A stretch of DNA of 64,000 nt from Elusimicrobia bacterium GWB2_63_16. Its GTDB lineage: Bacteria > Elusimicrobiota > Elusimicrobia > Elusimicrobiales > UBA9959. Location of the stretch: the NCBI GenBank assembly GCA_001799715.1, contig MGTZ01000060.1, positions 30,120 through 94,119 on the forward strand, in the 5' to 3' direction. The position numbers and the translations under genes are program-made. Below, piece by piece: positions 1 to 8,611 of the stretch. The notes beneath the pieces were generated by a model. The model did no database searches. It saw only the letters and a program-made list of their open reading frames with translations, and was not told the DNA's origin. How positions within the stretch are numbered: the stretch's first letter is position 1; every line of letters begins with the position of its first letter.

Positions 1-3000
1 AGCAATAATGCCGTGCCTTCCAAGATGATCTCCTTCCTGTTCCAGGGCAGCACGGTGCCGGTTTTCGCCAACGGCGCGGGCCTGGCCTCCACCGACTACA
101 CGGCCTCCCTGTCCTCCGGCACCTACGAGCTCCAGGCCTCTTTCGCCGGCGACGCCTCGTACAACCCCAGCGTCTCCACCCGGGCAGTGACCGCGCTGCG
201 TTATCCCACGCTCATAACCGGGCCAGCCATCACCGTCACGATGAACGAGGTGCTCACCGCCACCGCCACGCTGACCGACTACCTGGCCAGCACCGTGCCG
301 GCCAAGGCGCTGACGTTCACCTTCCAGTCGCAGCCTTTCGTCGACATGACGGACGTCCTGGGCGTGGCCTATTCCACCTACGCCGCCGCCGTCGCCGCAG
401 GCAACTACCAGCTGCCGGTGGCCTTCGCGGGCGACGCCCTCTACGAGTCCACCAGCACCAGTATCCCCGTGCTGGTGAACAAGCGCGTCCCGCTGCTCAC
501 CGTCAGCACGGCCGCCTCCAGGGCGCTGGACGTCTTCACGGCCTCGGCCACCCTGGCCGATAACCTCTACCCGGTACAGAAGCTGGCCGGGCAGACCGTC
601 GCCTTCGAATTCCTGGTGGGCACCACCACCTATAGCGGCAACGGCGTGACCGACGCGCAGGGCCTGGCCGTCTATAACTTTACCGCCCCGGCCTCCACCG
701 GAGCCTACGAACTGAGGGGGAACTTCGCGGGGAATTCCACCTATTATCCCTCGCTCAAGACCAGCACCGTCACCGTCTCGGCCCGCCCCGCCCTGCTGTC
801 CCTGGCCGACGCTGAGACCGAGATCGACGAGCTGTTCCGGACCACCGCCACGCTGACCGACCAGGCCACCCTGCAGCCCGTGGCCACGCGTTTGATAACC
901 TTCACCTTCGGCTCCAGTTCAGCGGCCTACACGGCGGCCGACGGCCAGGCCTCCGTGCGTTACTCGGCCCCCGGCTCTTCCGGGACTTACCAGGTGGACG
1001 CCGCCTTCTACGGCGACGCCACTTACGGCGCCGTCACTTCCTCTTCGACCCTGACAGTCAAGCGGCGCCCGCTGGCGCTGGCGGCCCCGGATATCGCGGG
1101 CATCATCGACGAGGTCTTCAAAGCCACCGTCACGGTGACGGACACGCTCAACGCCGGCGCTGTAGTCGGCCGCAGCGTCAATTTCGTCTTCGCCAATAGC
1201 ACGTTCACCGTACCGACCGGCGCCGGCGGCGTGGCCGTCTCCACCTTCGCGGCGCCTTCCGCCACCGGCCTCTATTACGCCGCCATCAACTTCCCCGGCG
1301 ACGCGCGCTACCTGCCGGCCGCCACCACGGCCCAGCTCACCGTGGACAAACGGCCCGCGGTCATAGACGCCGAACCCGTTACGGCGCGGGCCGCTCAGGT
1401 CTTCACCGCCACGGCCTCCCTGCGCGACGTGCTGTCCCCGGCCTACAAGCCGGACGGGCGCCCGCTGGTCTTCTACTTCCAGGGCAGCAGTTTCACCGCC
1501 CTTACCGACGCCGAGGGCGTGGCCGTCTCCACGTTCATGGCGCCCGCCTCCAGCGGCGCGGTGCGCCTGGACATCTCTTTCGCCGGCGACGCCCGCTACA
1601 CCGCGGCGTCCTCCTCGGAGGCGGTCACCGTACTGCGCCGCCTCTCCCTGCTGACCCTGGAGCCCCTTACGGCCAACGCGCTGGACATCTTCACGGCCAC
1701 CGCCACGCTGACCGACAAGGCTGACGGCACCTACGCCCCTGGGCGCGACGTGATCTTCCACTTCGCCGGCACCAGCGTCACGGCCGTCACCGACGCCGGC
1801 GGCATAGCGTCGGCCGCCTTCAGCGCCCCTGCCTCCTCGGGCGCCTACCAGGTGGAGGCCACTTTCGAGGGCGACTCGGTCTACGACACCAGCTATTCCA
1901 GCGGCGCCTTAGCCGTGCTGCAGCGCCCCGTGGGCATAGCCATAGCCGACAGCTCGGCCTATCCTTTCGAGCAGTTCACGGCCACCGCCACCCTCACCGA
2001 CGGCGCCACGGCGGCGCCGGTGGACAGCCGGCTGCTGCTGTTCAGCCTGGACGGGACGCAGCTGGCCGGGATCACGGACGGATTGGGCGTGGCCACCGCG
2101 GCCTATACGCCCCCGGGCAGCTTCGGCTACTACGAGATCGGCGCCGAGTTCGCCGGCGACGCCACCTACGCGGCCTACGCCGCCACCGGCACGGTCGAAG
2201 TTAAGCAGAGACCCACCTCGGCAGCCTCGCTGGACGCCGCCGCCACGGCCATGGAAGTGTTCATCGCCAGCGCCTCCCTCTCCGACGTGCGTTTCGGCAC
2301 GCCGGTGGAGGGGAAAGAAATGGTCTTCCTGTTCGAGGGGCAGACGAGCAGCGCCGCCACCGACGCGCAGGGCCTGGCCTGGACGCAGTTCTCCGCGCCG
2401 GTCTCTTCCGGCACTTACTTCTTTACCGCCGAATTCCACGGCGACACGGTCTACGAGGTCTCTTCGGCCACCGGCGCCGTGGCCGTCAGCACCCGCTTTA
2501 CCAGGACCATAGCGCGCGACACCAACGCCAACGTGGGAGAGCCCTTCGTCCTCTCGGCCACGCTTACGGACCCGGCCAGGGAAGGCCAGCCCGGCTATTT
2601 CGTGCCTAACGTGTCGCTGCGCTTCATCTTCAAGGACAGGGACGACTTCACCATCGAGGAGGGCTCGGCCACCACCAACGAGATCGGCGTGGCCACGGTC
2701 ACGTTCAGCGGACCCGGCTCGCCCGACGTCTATTACTACACGGCCGTATTCGAGGGCGACTACACCTACACGCCCAGCAGCGCTACCGCCATGGTCAAGG
2801 TGGGCCTGCTGACGTCGCTGGTGGCCAACGACGTGGAGACCGAGGCCCTAGAGAATTTCAAGGTGAAGGCCAAGCTGACCGACTACCTCTCCACCACGCT
2901 CGACGACAAGACCGTGCGCTTCGCTTTCCTCGGCCTCAACGCGGCCGGCATGACCAACGCCGAAGGCGACTCCGGCGTGGCCGCCTCCACGTTCACGGCC

Positions 3001-6000
3001 CCGCCCTCCTCCGGCACCTATAACTATTACGCCTACTTCGACGGCGACTCCATCTATTCGGCCAGCAACGCCACCGGCACCATAACCGTCAAGCTGCGCA
3101 CGGCCTCCATAGTCACGTTCCCGACCAGCGCCCTGTCCTACAGTTCCTTTACGGCGCTGATCGCCCTCAAGGACCTCAAAACCAACGGCTCCATAGGCGG
3201 CCGGGACGTGGAGATCTACTTCAACGGCAGCACCGTCGCGGTCAATACCGACGCCGACACGGGGGTGGCCGGCGCCTCCTTCTTCGCTCCTTACTCCTCC
3301 GGCACCTACAATTACCACGCCTGGTTCGCGGGCGACGACACCTACGCCCCCTCGGTAGGCACCGGCACTCTCACGGTGGCGCTGCGCCCCACCAACATGC
3401 TGTCCTACAATGTCACGGACCTCACCTCCAACAGCACGTTCACGGCCCGGGTACAGATCAAGGACAACGCCAACCTGCCCATAGAGGGGCTCAGCGTGGA
3501 CTTCAACTTCGAGGGCCAATTCGGCATCGGCGTCACCGACTCGCTGGGCATAGCCGAAGCCGTGCTGACCGCTCCGGCCTCCAGCGGCACGTACACCTAT
3601 TCAGCGGTCTTCTACGGCGATGAGCGCTATGCAGGCAGCAACGCCGACGGCAGCGTGGCCGTCGGCCCCAGGCCCACGCTGATGGTCACCGCCGCGGTCT
3701 CGTCCAAGCTGGGTTCGCCGCTGGGGCTCTCGGCCCGCCTGGTGGACACCGCCACGCAGGCCGGCATCTCCGGCAAGCAGTTGAACTTCTATTTCAACGG
3801 GGCCACCCTCACGGCGGCCACCGACGCCTTCGGCATCTCCAGCGTGGCCTTCGTCTCGCCGGCCTCCACCGGCGCCTACTACTACGAGGCGGAGTACGCC
3901 GGCGACGGCCTGACCTACATGGGCAGCTACTCTTCCTCGCCGGTCACCGTAGCGCTCAACTTCACCCGGCTCGAGGCCGCGGACAACATCTCCGTAAAGA
4001 TCTTCGAGCCGCTGCAGGTGCAGGCCATGCTGCTGGACTCCCTGGGCGTCTGGATGCCCGGCCTGCCGGTGACCTTCGCCTTCGAGGGGACCGAGACCGA
4101 GGATTACACCGACGAGTTCGGCCGGTCCACCGCCTCGTTCCCCACGCTGCTGCTGGCCTCCACCGGCACCTACAACTATACCGCCGAGTTCGCCGGCGAC
4201 ACGCTCTACGTGGCCTCCAGCGACACCTCCAACGTGGTCAACGTAACCAGGCGCGACTCGCTGCTGACGGCCGGCAGCCTGATGACCACGCCCAGCAAGC
4301 CGTTCACGGCCGCCGCGCTGCTCTCCGACAACGTCAACGACAGCGTCTTCAACGGCGCGCCGGTCTCCGGCAGGACCATCCTGTTCGAGTTCTTCGACTC
4401 CACGTTCACGCAGGTCTCCTCCGCGCCCACCTCGGCGCTGGGCGTCTCCAGCGTGGCCTTCACCGCGCCGGCCTCCACCGGCACCTTCCTGCTGACGGCG
4501 CGCTTCGCCGACGACGACCCGATCTACGCCGGCTACTTCTCCTCGGCCGCGGTAGTGGTGATGCTCGACGACGGCACCGGGGCCATCAAGACCAAGCTGG
4601 CGGTCGCGCCCGCGCGGGCCTACCTGAGCCAGGTCTTCACGGCTTCCGCCACGCTGACCGCCACCGACGAGCCGGTGCCGGGCAAGGCAGTGATGTTCGA
4701 ATTCTTCAACGGCGTGGCCACCTACCCGGCGGTCGGCTACACCGACGGCATCGGCCTGGCCACGGCGGCCTTCACCGCGCCGGCCTCCTCGGGCACCTAT
4801 ATAATGACGGCCTACTTCGCCGGCGACGCTCAGTTCTCCGCCGCCACGGGCACGGGCACGCTGACCGCCGAGCGCTACCCGGTGTCCCTCGTGGCGCAGG
4901 ACGTCTCGGCCTACGCCAACGAGGTCTTCAGGGCCAGGGCCGTGCTGCGCGACGACCTCACGCTGGCCTACGTGCCCTCGAAGACGGTCACCTTCAGCTT
5001 CTTCAACGGGGTCTCCACCATAACCAGTACCGCCCTGACCAGTTCCACCGGTTCCGCGGAGGTGGAATTCACCGCGCCCGGCGTACCGGGCGACTATTTC
5101 TACACCGCCAGTTTCGAGGGCGACGCCGTCTATCTGGACGCCGCCGACACGGCGTCGCTGCTGATAGCCTCGCGCGGCTCGAGCACCTTCCTGGTGGGCT
5201 ACGACATCGGCTACGACGTCTCGGTAGGCACCGGCGAGGTGGTCGCCGCCTCGGCCACGCTGACCTCCAAGGGCTACCCCGTGCCCGGCAAGCCCGTCAC
5301 CATCACCTTCCAGGGCGTGGCCAGGGTCTCCACGACCAACGCGCAGGGCCTGGCCTTCTCTACCTTCACGGCCCAGGCCTCCAGCGGCACCTTCGTCTAC
5401 CAGGCGGAGTTCATCGCCGACGCCAACTATAACGCCGCCGTGGCCACCGCCGCCGTGCTGGTGGTGTTCAGGAAGCAGCCCGAGCCCCCGGCCTTCAAGG
5501 CCGAGGTCACCTCCACCACCGTCACCCTGGCCTGGACCCAGGTGACCCAGTACCAGGACGAGGTGAAGGAATACATCATAGAGCAGGCGGTCTCGCTGCG
5601 CGGCAACGCCAGCACCTCCACAGCCGTCAGCGCGAGCAGCACCGCCTTCACCTGCGACGTGAGCGAGGACGAGTCCACCTTCATCAAGATCAAGACCAAG
5701 CTCAACGACGAGCAGATCAGCGCCACCACGCTGATAGTGGAGGTGCCCAGCAAGGCCGCCGACCCGGACCGCGTGCCCAACTACTACTATATGAGCCCCG
5801 GCGAGAACCCCCAGGACTGGGCCGCGTGGGTCAGGATCCCCGGCAAGGTCATGGACAAGGTCTCGGCCAACAACGCCTTCGATATCTCGGTGGAGAAGGA
5901 CGTCAATCCCGACTTCCTGGCCGCCTACACCGTCAAGCCTACCGGCGCGCAGTCCGCGACCCTGGAAAAGGACCTGCGCACCGCCGACAGGAAAGGCGTG

Positions 6001-6489
6001 AAGCTGACCATAGCCTACCCGCAGGGCGGCACCGGCACCTCGGCCGCGGGCCAGGTGGCGCTGTACTGGTATAACGGCGTGGAATGGGTCAAGCTGGGCG
6101 GCGAGATAGACGTGCTGACCGGCGAGATCTACACCTACTCCCGCGTGCTGGGCCAGTTCGCCGTGCGGGCCGACACGCTGGCCTCCGAGTTCACGCTGAC
6201 CAAGGTGGCGCCGCGCATCTTCACCCCCGACGCGCCCGACGCCACCCCCGGCAAGACCATCAGCCGCGCCACCTTCTATTTCGAGAACCCGGCCGGCGGC
6301 GAAGTCACCATCCGCATCTTCGACATCACCGGCGCGCTCGTGCGCAGGAACCTGGAATCCGCCGGCGCCAGCATGATGTTCTGGGACGGCCGCGACCAGG
6401 CCGGCGCGCTGGTGAAGGGCGGCGCCTACATTTACCAGATCGAGGCCGGCGAAGAAGTGATCACCGGCACCGTGGTGGTGGCCAAGTAG
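1..6489 (+). CDS. Giant secreted Ig-repeat protein with FlgD-type C-terminal domain (5' partial)
   Basis: The frame is open from base 1, so the N-terminus lies outside the window; about 2,160 codons are visible. The first ~1,815 codons are about 19 tandem Ig-like repeats of roughly 95 residues. Each starts near 'FTATATLTD' and ends with a block like 'APASSGTY' followed by 'FAGD..Y'. A fibronectin-III-like domain follows (about residue 1826, counted from the GTG at 13), then a linker. The last ~100 residues (from about 2060) are a FlgD-Ig/type 9-like sorting domain with 'VTIRIFDITGALVRR', 'WDGRDQAGALVKGG' and a terminal 'GTVVVAK'. Such architecture is known from surface adhesins and filament-like stalks exported to the outer surface. 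The stand-alone sorting-domain gene and the PorV-like gene just downstream suggest it is cargo of an outer-membrane export system. Function is inferred; the repeats are clear. Confidence 0.85.
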   Translation, partial: SNNAVPSKMISFLFQGSTVPVFANGAGLASTDYTASLSSGTYELQASFAGDASYNPSVSTRAVTALRYPTLITGPAITVTMNEVLTATATLTDYLASTVPAKALTFTFQSQPFVDMTDVLGVAYSTYAAAVAAGNYQLPVAFAGDALYESTSTSIPVLVNKRVPLLTVSTAASRALDVFTASATLADNLYPVQKLAGQTVAFEFLVGTTTYSGNGVTDAQGLAVYNFTAPASTGAYELRGNFAGNSTYYPSLKTSTVTVSARPALLSLADAETEIDELFRTTATLTDQATLQPVATRLITFTFGSSSAAYTAADGQASVRYSAPGSSGTYQVDAAFYGDATYGAVTSSSTLTVKRRPLALAAPDIAGIIDEVFKATVTVTDTLNAGAVVGRSVNFVFANSTFTVPTGAGGVAVSTFAAPSATGLYYAAINFPGDARYLPAATTAQLTVDKRPAVIDAEPVTARAAQVFTATASLRDVLSPAYKPDGRPLVFYFQGSSFTALTDAEGVAVSTFMAPASSGAVRLDISFAGDARYTAASSSEAVTVLRRLSLLTLEPLTANALDIFTATATLTDKADGTYAPGRDVIFHFAGTSVTAVTDAGGIASAAFSAPASSGAYQVEATFEGDSVYDTSYSSGALAVLQRPVGIAIADSSAYPFEQFTATATLTDGATAAPVDSRLLLFSLDGTQLAGITDGLGVATAAYTPPGSFGYYEIGAEFAGDATYAAYAATGTVEVKQRPTSAASLDAAATAMEVFIASASLSDVRFGTPVEGKEMVFLFEGQTSSAATDAQGLAWTQFSAPVSSGTYFFTAEFHGDTVYEVSSATGAVAVSTRFTRTIARDTNANVGEPFVLSATLTDPAREGQPGYFVPNVSLRFIFKDRDDFTIEEGSATTNEIGVATVTFSGPGSPDVYYYTAVFEGDYTYTPSSATAMVKVGLLTSLVANDVETEALENFKVKAKLTDYLSTTLDDKTVRFAFLGLNAAGMTNAEGDSGVAASTFTAPPSSGTYNYYAYFDGDSIYSASNATGTITVKLRTASIVTFPTSALSYSSFTALIALKDLKTNGSIGGRDVEIYFNGSTVAVNTDADTGVAGASFFAPYSSGTYNYHAWFAGDDTYAPSVGTGTLTVALRPTNMLSYNVTDLTSNSTFTARVQIKDNANLPIEGLSVDFNFEGQFGIGVTDSLGIAEAVLTAPASSGTYTYSAVFYGDERYAGSNADGSVAVGPRPTLMVTAAVSSKLGSPLGLSARLVDTATQAGISGKQLNFYFNGATLTAATDAFGISSVAFVSPASTGAYYYEAEYAGDGLTYMGSYSSSPVTVALNFTRLEAADNISVKIFEPLQVQAMLLDSLGVWMPGLPVTFAFEGTETEDYTDEFGRSTASFPTLLLASTGTYNYTAEFAGDTLYVASSDTSNVVNVTRRDSLLTAGSLMTTPSKPFTAAALLSDNVNDSVFNGAPVSGRTILFEFFDSTFTQVSSAPTSALGVSSVAFTAPASTGTFLLTARFADDDPIYAGYFSSAAVVVMLDDGTGAIKTKLAVAPARAYLSQVFTASATLTATDEPVPGKAVMFEFFNGVATYPAVGYTDGIGLATAAFTAPASSGTYIMTAYFAGDAQFSAATGTGTLTAERYPVSLVAQDVSAYANEVFRARAVLRDDLTLAYVPSKTVTFSFFNGVSTITSTALTSSTGSAEVEFTAPGVPGDYFYTASFEGDAVYLDAADTASLLIASRGSSTFLVGYDIGYDVSVGTGEVVAASATLTSKGYPVPGKPVTITFQGVARVSTTNAQGLAFSTFTAQASSGTFVYQAEFIADANYNAAVATAAVLVVFRKQPEPPAFKAEVTSTTVTLAWTQVTQYQDEVKEYIIEQAVSLRGNASTSTAVSASSTAFTCDVSEDESTFIKIKTKLNDEQISATTLIVEVPSKAADPDRVPNYYYMSPGENPQDWAAWVRIPGKVMDKVSANNAFDISVEKDVNPDFLAAYTVKPTGAQSATLEKDLRTADRKGVKLTIAYPQGGTGTSAAGQVALYWYNGVEWVKLGGEIDVLTGEIYTYSRVLGQFAVRADTLASEFTLTKVAPRIFTPDAPDATPGKTISRATFYFENPAGGEVTIRIFDITGALVRRNLESAGASMMFWDGRDQAGALVKGGAYIYQIEAGEEVITGTVVVAK

Positions 6490-6508
6490 CGCCCCGCGTG
6501 AAAATTTT

Positions 6509-6859
6509 ATGAGAAACTTCCTCAACGCCTTACTACTCCTCGCCCTGCTGGCGTCGCCCGCGGCGGCCGCTTTCGCCCTGACCAAGGTGACGGCCCGCGT
6601 CTTCAGCCCCGGCGAGGCCAACCCGGACGTCAACCGCGCCCGCTTCCATTTCACCAACCCCGAGGCGGGGGAGGTCACCATCCGCATCTTCGACATCAAG
6701 GGCGCGCTGGTGCGCAGGAACCTGGACTCGGAGTCGGCCGGCGTGATGTACTGGAACGGCAGGGACCAGGGCGGCTCCGTGGTGAGGGGCGGCATCTATA
6801 TTTACCAGATCGAGGCCGGCGAACAGGTGCTCACCGGCACCGTGGTGGTGGCTAAATGA
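6509..6859 (+). CDS. Stand-alone FlgD-Ig/sorting-domain protein with signal peptide
   Basis: This 116-residue protein is a signal peptide (about residues 1-21, hydrophobic run ending 'SPAAAAFA') followed directly by one FlgD-Ig domain and nothing else. The domain is nearly the same as the last ~95 residues of the giant Ig protein upstream. Both contain 'EVTIRIFDI.GALVRRNL', 'WDGRDQ' or 'WNGRDQ', 'YIYQIEAGE' and end 'GTVVVAK'. It starts 20 bases after the upstream stop and its own stop overlaps the next ATG (ATGA), so the three genes are probably co-transcribed. It looks like a duplication of the sorting domain alone. It might act as a cap, a competitor for the export machine, or a structural subunit; none of this can be told from sequence. 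Confidence 0.75.
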   Translation: MRNFLNALLLLALLASPAAAAFALTKVTARVFSPGEANPDVNRARFHFTNPEAGEVTIRIFDIKGALVRRNLDSESAGVMYWNGRDQGGSVVRGGIYIYQIEAGEQVLTGTVVVAK

Positions 6860-8541
6860 AACGGTCCTATAATATGAAGACTATCTTCGCCATCTTCTCC
6901 CTGCTCTGCCTGGCGGCCCTCGCCGCGGCGCCGGCGCGCGCCGCCTTCGAGGACGTGGAGACCGGCCCCAGGGCCTCGGCCATGGCCGGCGCCTACGCCG
7001 CCCAGTCCGAAGGCATCTCCTCCGTTTTCTACAACCCCGCCGGCATCATCGGCACCACCCGCTACGAGGCCGCCCTCGCCCAGCAGAAGCTCTACCTCGG
7101 CCTGACCGACGGCAGCGCCATCTCGCGCAACGCCATAGCCTTCGGCCTGCCGCTGGCCTTCGGCGGCTCCTACTGGGGCACCGCCGCCGTGGGCCTGGAT
7201 ACGCTCAGCCTAGACAGCCTCTACAGCGAGTCCCGCCTGCGCATAGCCTGGGCCTACCCGCTTAAAGAGCGGCTGTGGGCCGGCCTGGCCATAGCCCGCA
7301 TGGGGGTGACCTACGGCAGCGACGCCTATACCGCCGTGAACCCGGTGCTCAGCAGCGCCAAGGAAATGTCCGCCATGGGCCTCGACCTCGGCGCCGTCTA
7401 CAGCGCGGAGCTGGCCGACTTCGGCCTCTCCATCCAGAACGCCAACGAGCCGGACCTGGGCATCAAGTACGCCAACAAGGTCTCCCGCAAGATCAGCCTG
7501 GGCATGGCCCTCAAGCGGCAGGCTTTCACCTGGAACACCGACCTGTCCCTGTCCGGGCAGGATATCAAGATCAAGACCGGCGCCGAGGTGCCGGTAATGA
7601 AAGAGACTTACGGCGACCGGCTGCAGGCCCGCGGCGGCTTCAGCGTGGGCTCGCGCGACTACCGCTCGCTCGCCGCCGGCTTCGGCTACCGCCGCGCCTC
7701 CTACCGCGTGGACTATTCCTTCGTCTACCCGCTCAGCGGCCTGGCCGACACCATGGGCTCCCACCAGCTCGGGCTGTTCGTCGCCTGGGGCGAGGCCCGC
7801 GGCCCGCTGGCCGACCGGGAGAACCAGTATTCCGACGAGGCCGGGGAGAAAGGCCGCGGCGGCGGCAAGGGGGACGGCGCCGGCGAGGGCGAAGGCCTGC
7901 CGCAGAAGACCGAACCGAGCAAGCAGGACCTGCAGAAGGCCGGCAAGCTGCTGCGCGAGGCCAGGCTCAGCCTGCGCTCCGGCGCCTACGCGAAGGCCGA
8001 GGCCGCTTACAAGAAGGCCGACGAGCTGCTGATGAACACCGACCCGTCCATCAAGGAAACCACGCTCAAGATGAACGCGGTGAGCGAGATCCTGCCCGAG
8101 GCTACCGCCCAGGCCGGCCGCGACGACCTGCTGCGCAAGTCCGTCAACCGCTACGCCGACAAGAACACCGACGCGGTGCTCTACATCACCTACGCCCGCC
8201 AGAAGTGGCCGAGGGACATAGCGGTCGCAAGGTTGTATAATCTCATCAGCCGGGAATTCCCGGAGACGGCCTCGGAACTGCGCATCCTGCCCGGCATCAC
8301 GATCATAGACCAGCTGCTGCAGGACGCCCTGGACTTCATCCGCAACGGCCGCTTCATCCAGGCCATTTCCACCCTGCAGCGGGTGCTGCAGCTGGAGCCC
8401 GACAATATACCGGCCCTGACCCGCATGGGCTCGGCCTACTGGGCGATGGAAAAGAAGGATATCGCGAGGAAAAACTGGCGGAGGGTTTTGGAACTTGATC
8501 CCGGTAATACGGAAGTTAACCAGTTCATGAAGATGAATTAA
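6856..8541 (+). CDS. PorV/UPF0164-like outer-membrane barrel fused to a C-terminal TPR domain
   Basis: The 561-residue product has a signal peptide, then a PorV/PorQ-like (UPF0164) section. This carries the family's start motif 'GPRASAMAGAYAAQSEG' followed by 'VFYNPAGI', then many short amphipathic strands to about residue 310. A Gly/Glu/Lys-rich linker (about 320-355) leads to TPR-like helices (about 356-561), including 'ALTRMGSAYWAMEKKDIA'. PorV proteins of the type 9 system are outer-membrane shuttles for sorting-domain cargo. The position after two sorting-domain genes fits that role by analogy. The ATG at 6856 overlaps the previous stop; a second in-frame ATG at 6874 gives an equally good signal peptide and neither has a clear ribosome site. 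The fused TPR is unusual and may serve as a periplasmic docking arm. Confidence 0.75.
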   Translation: MKRSYNMKTIFAIFSLLCLAALAAAPARAAFEDVETGPRASAMAGAYAAQSEGISSVFYNPAGIIGTTRYEAALAQQKLYLGLTDGSAISRNAIAFGLPLAFGGSYWGTAAVGLDTLSLDSLYSESRLRIAWAYPLKERLWAGLAIARMGVTYGSDAYTAVNPVLSSAKEMSAMGLDLGAVYSAELADFGLSIQNANEPDLGIKYANKVSRKISLGMALKRQAFTWNTDLSLSGQDIKIKTGAEVPVMKETYGDRLQARGGFSVGSRDYRSLAAGFGYRRASYRVDYSFVYPLSGLADTMGSHQLGLFVAWGEARGPLADRENQYSDEAGEKGRGGGKGDGAGEGEGLPQKTEPSKQDLQKAGKLLREARLSLRSGAYAKAEAAYKKADELLMNTDPSIKETTLKMNAVSEILPEATAQAGRDDLLRKSVNRYADKNTDAVLYITYARQKWPRDIAVARLYNLISREFPETASELRILPGITIIDQLLQDALDFIRNGRFIQAISTLQRVLQLEPDNIPALTRMGSAYWAMEKKDIARKNWRRVLELDPGNTEVNQFMKMN

Positions 8542-8543
8542 AG

Positions 8544-8587
8544 GCGGGCAGCGCCGGAGTCCCCCAGGGCCGGCGCCCCGCTTTTTT
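8544..8587 (+). terminator. Rho-independent terminator before the motor operon
   Basis: The arms GCGGG-CA-GCGCCGG (8544-8557) and CCGGCGC-CCCGC (8570-8581) pair around a 12-base loop and are followed by six T. It separates the sorting-domain/PorV genes from the FliF-FliG/Mot operon. Confidence 0.85.
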
Positions 8588-8611
8588 GCGTTATAGAAGG
8601 AGCAGGTAAAA

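Noticed and set aside
1-5490. CRISPR-like array because of the regular ~285-base period
   Set aside because: The period is a protein-domain repeat in one continuous reading frame, with diverged DNA and no constant direct repeats or spacers.
3601-6795. Long minus-strand open frame (over 1,000 codons) opposite the Ig-repeat gene
   Set aside because: It is a product of GC-rich codon bias opposite a repeat gene; its composition is Gly/Arg/Val/His-rich and it has no domain, signal or ribosome site.
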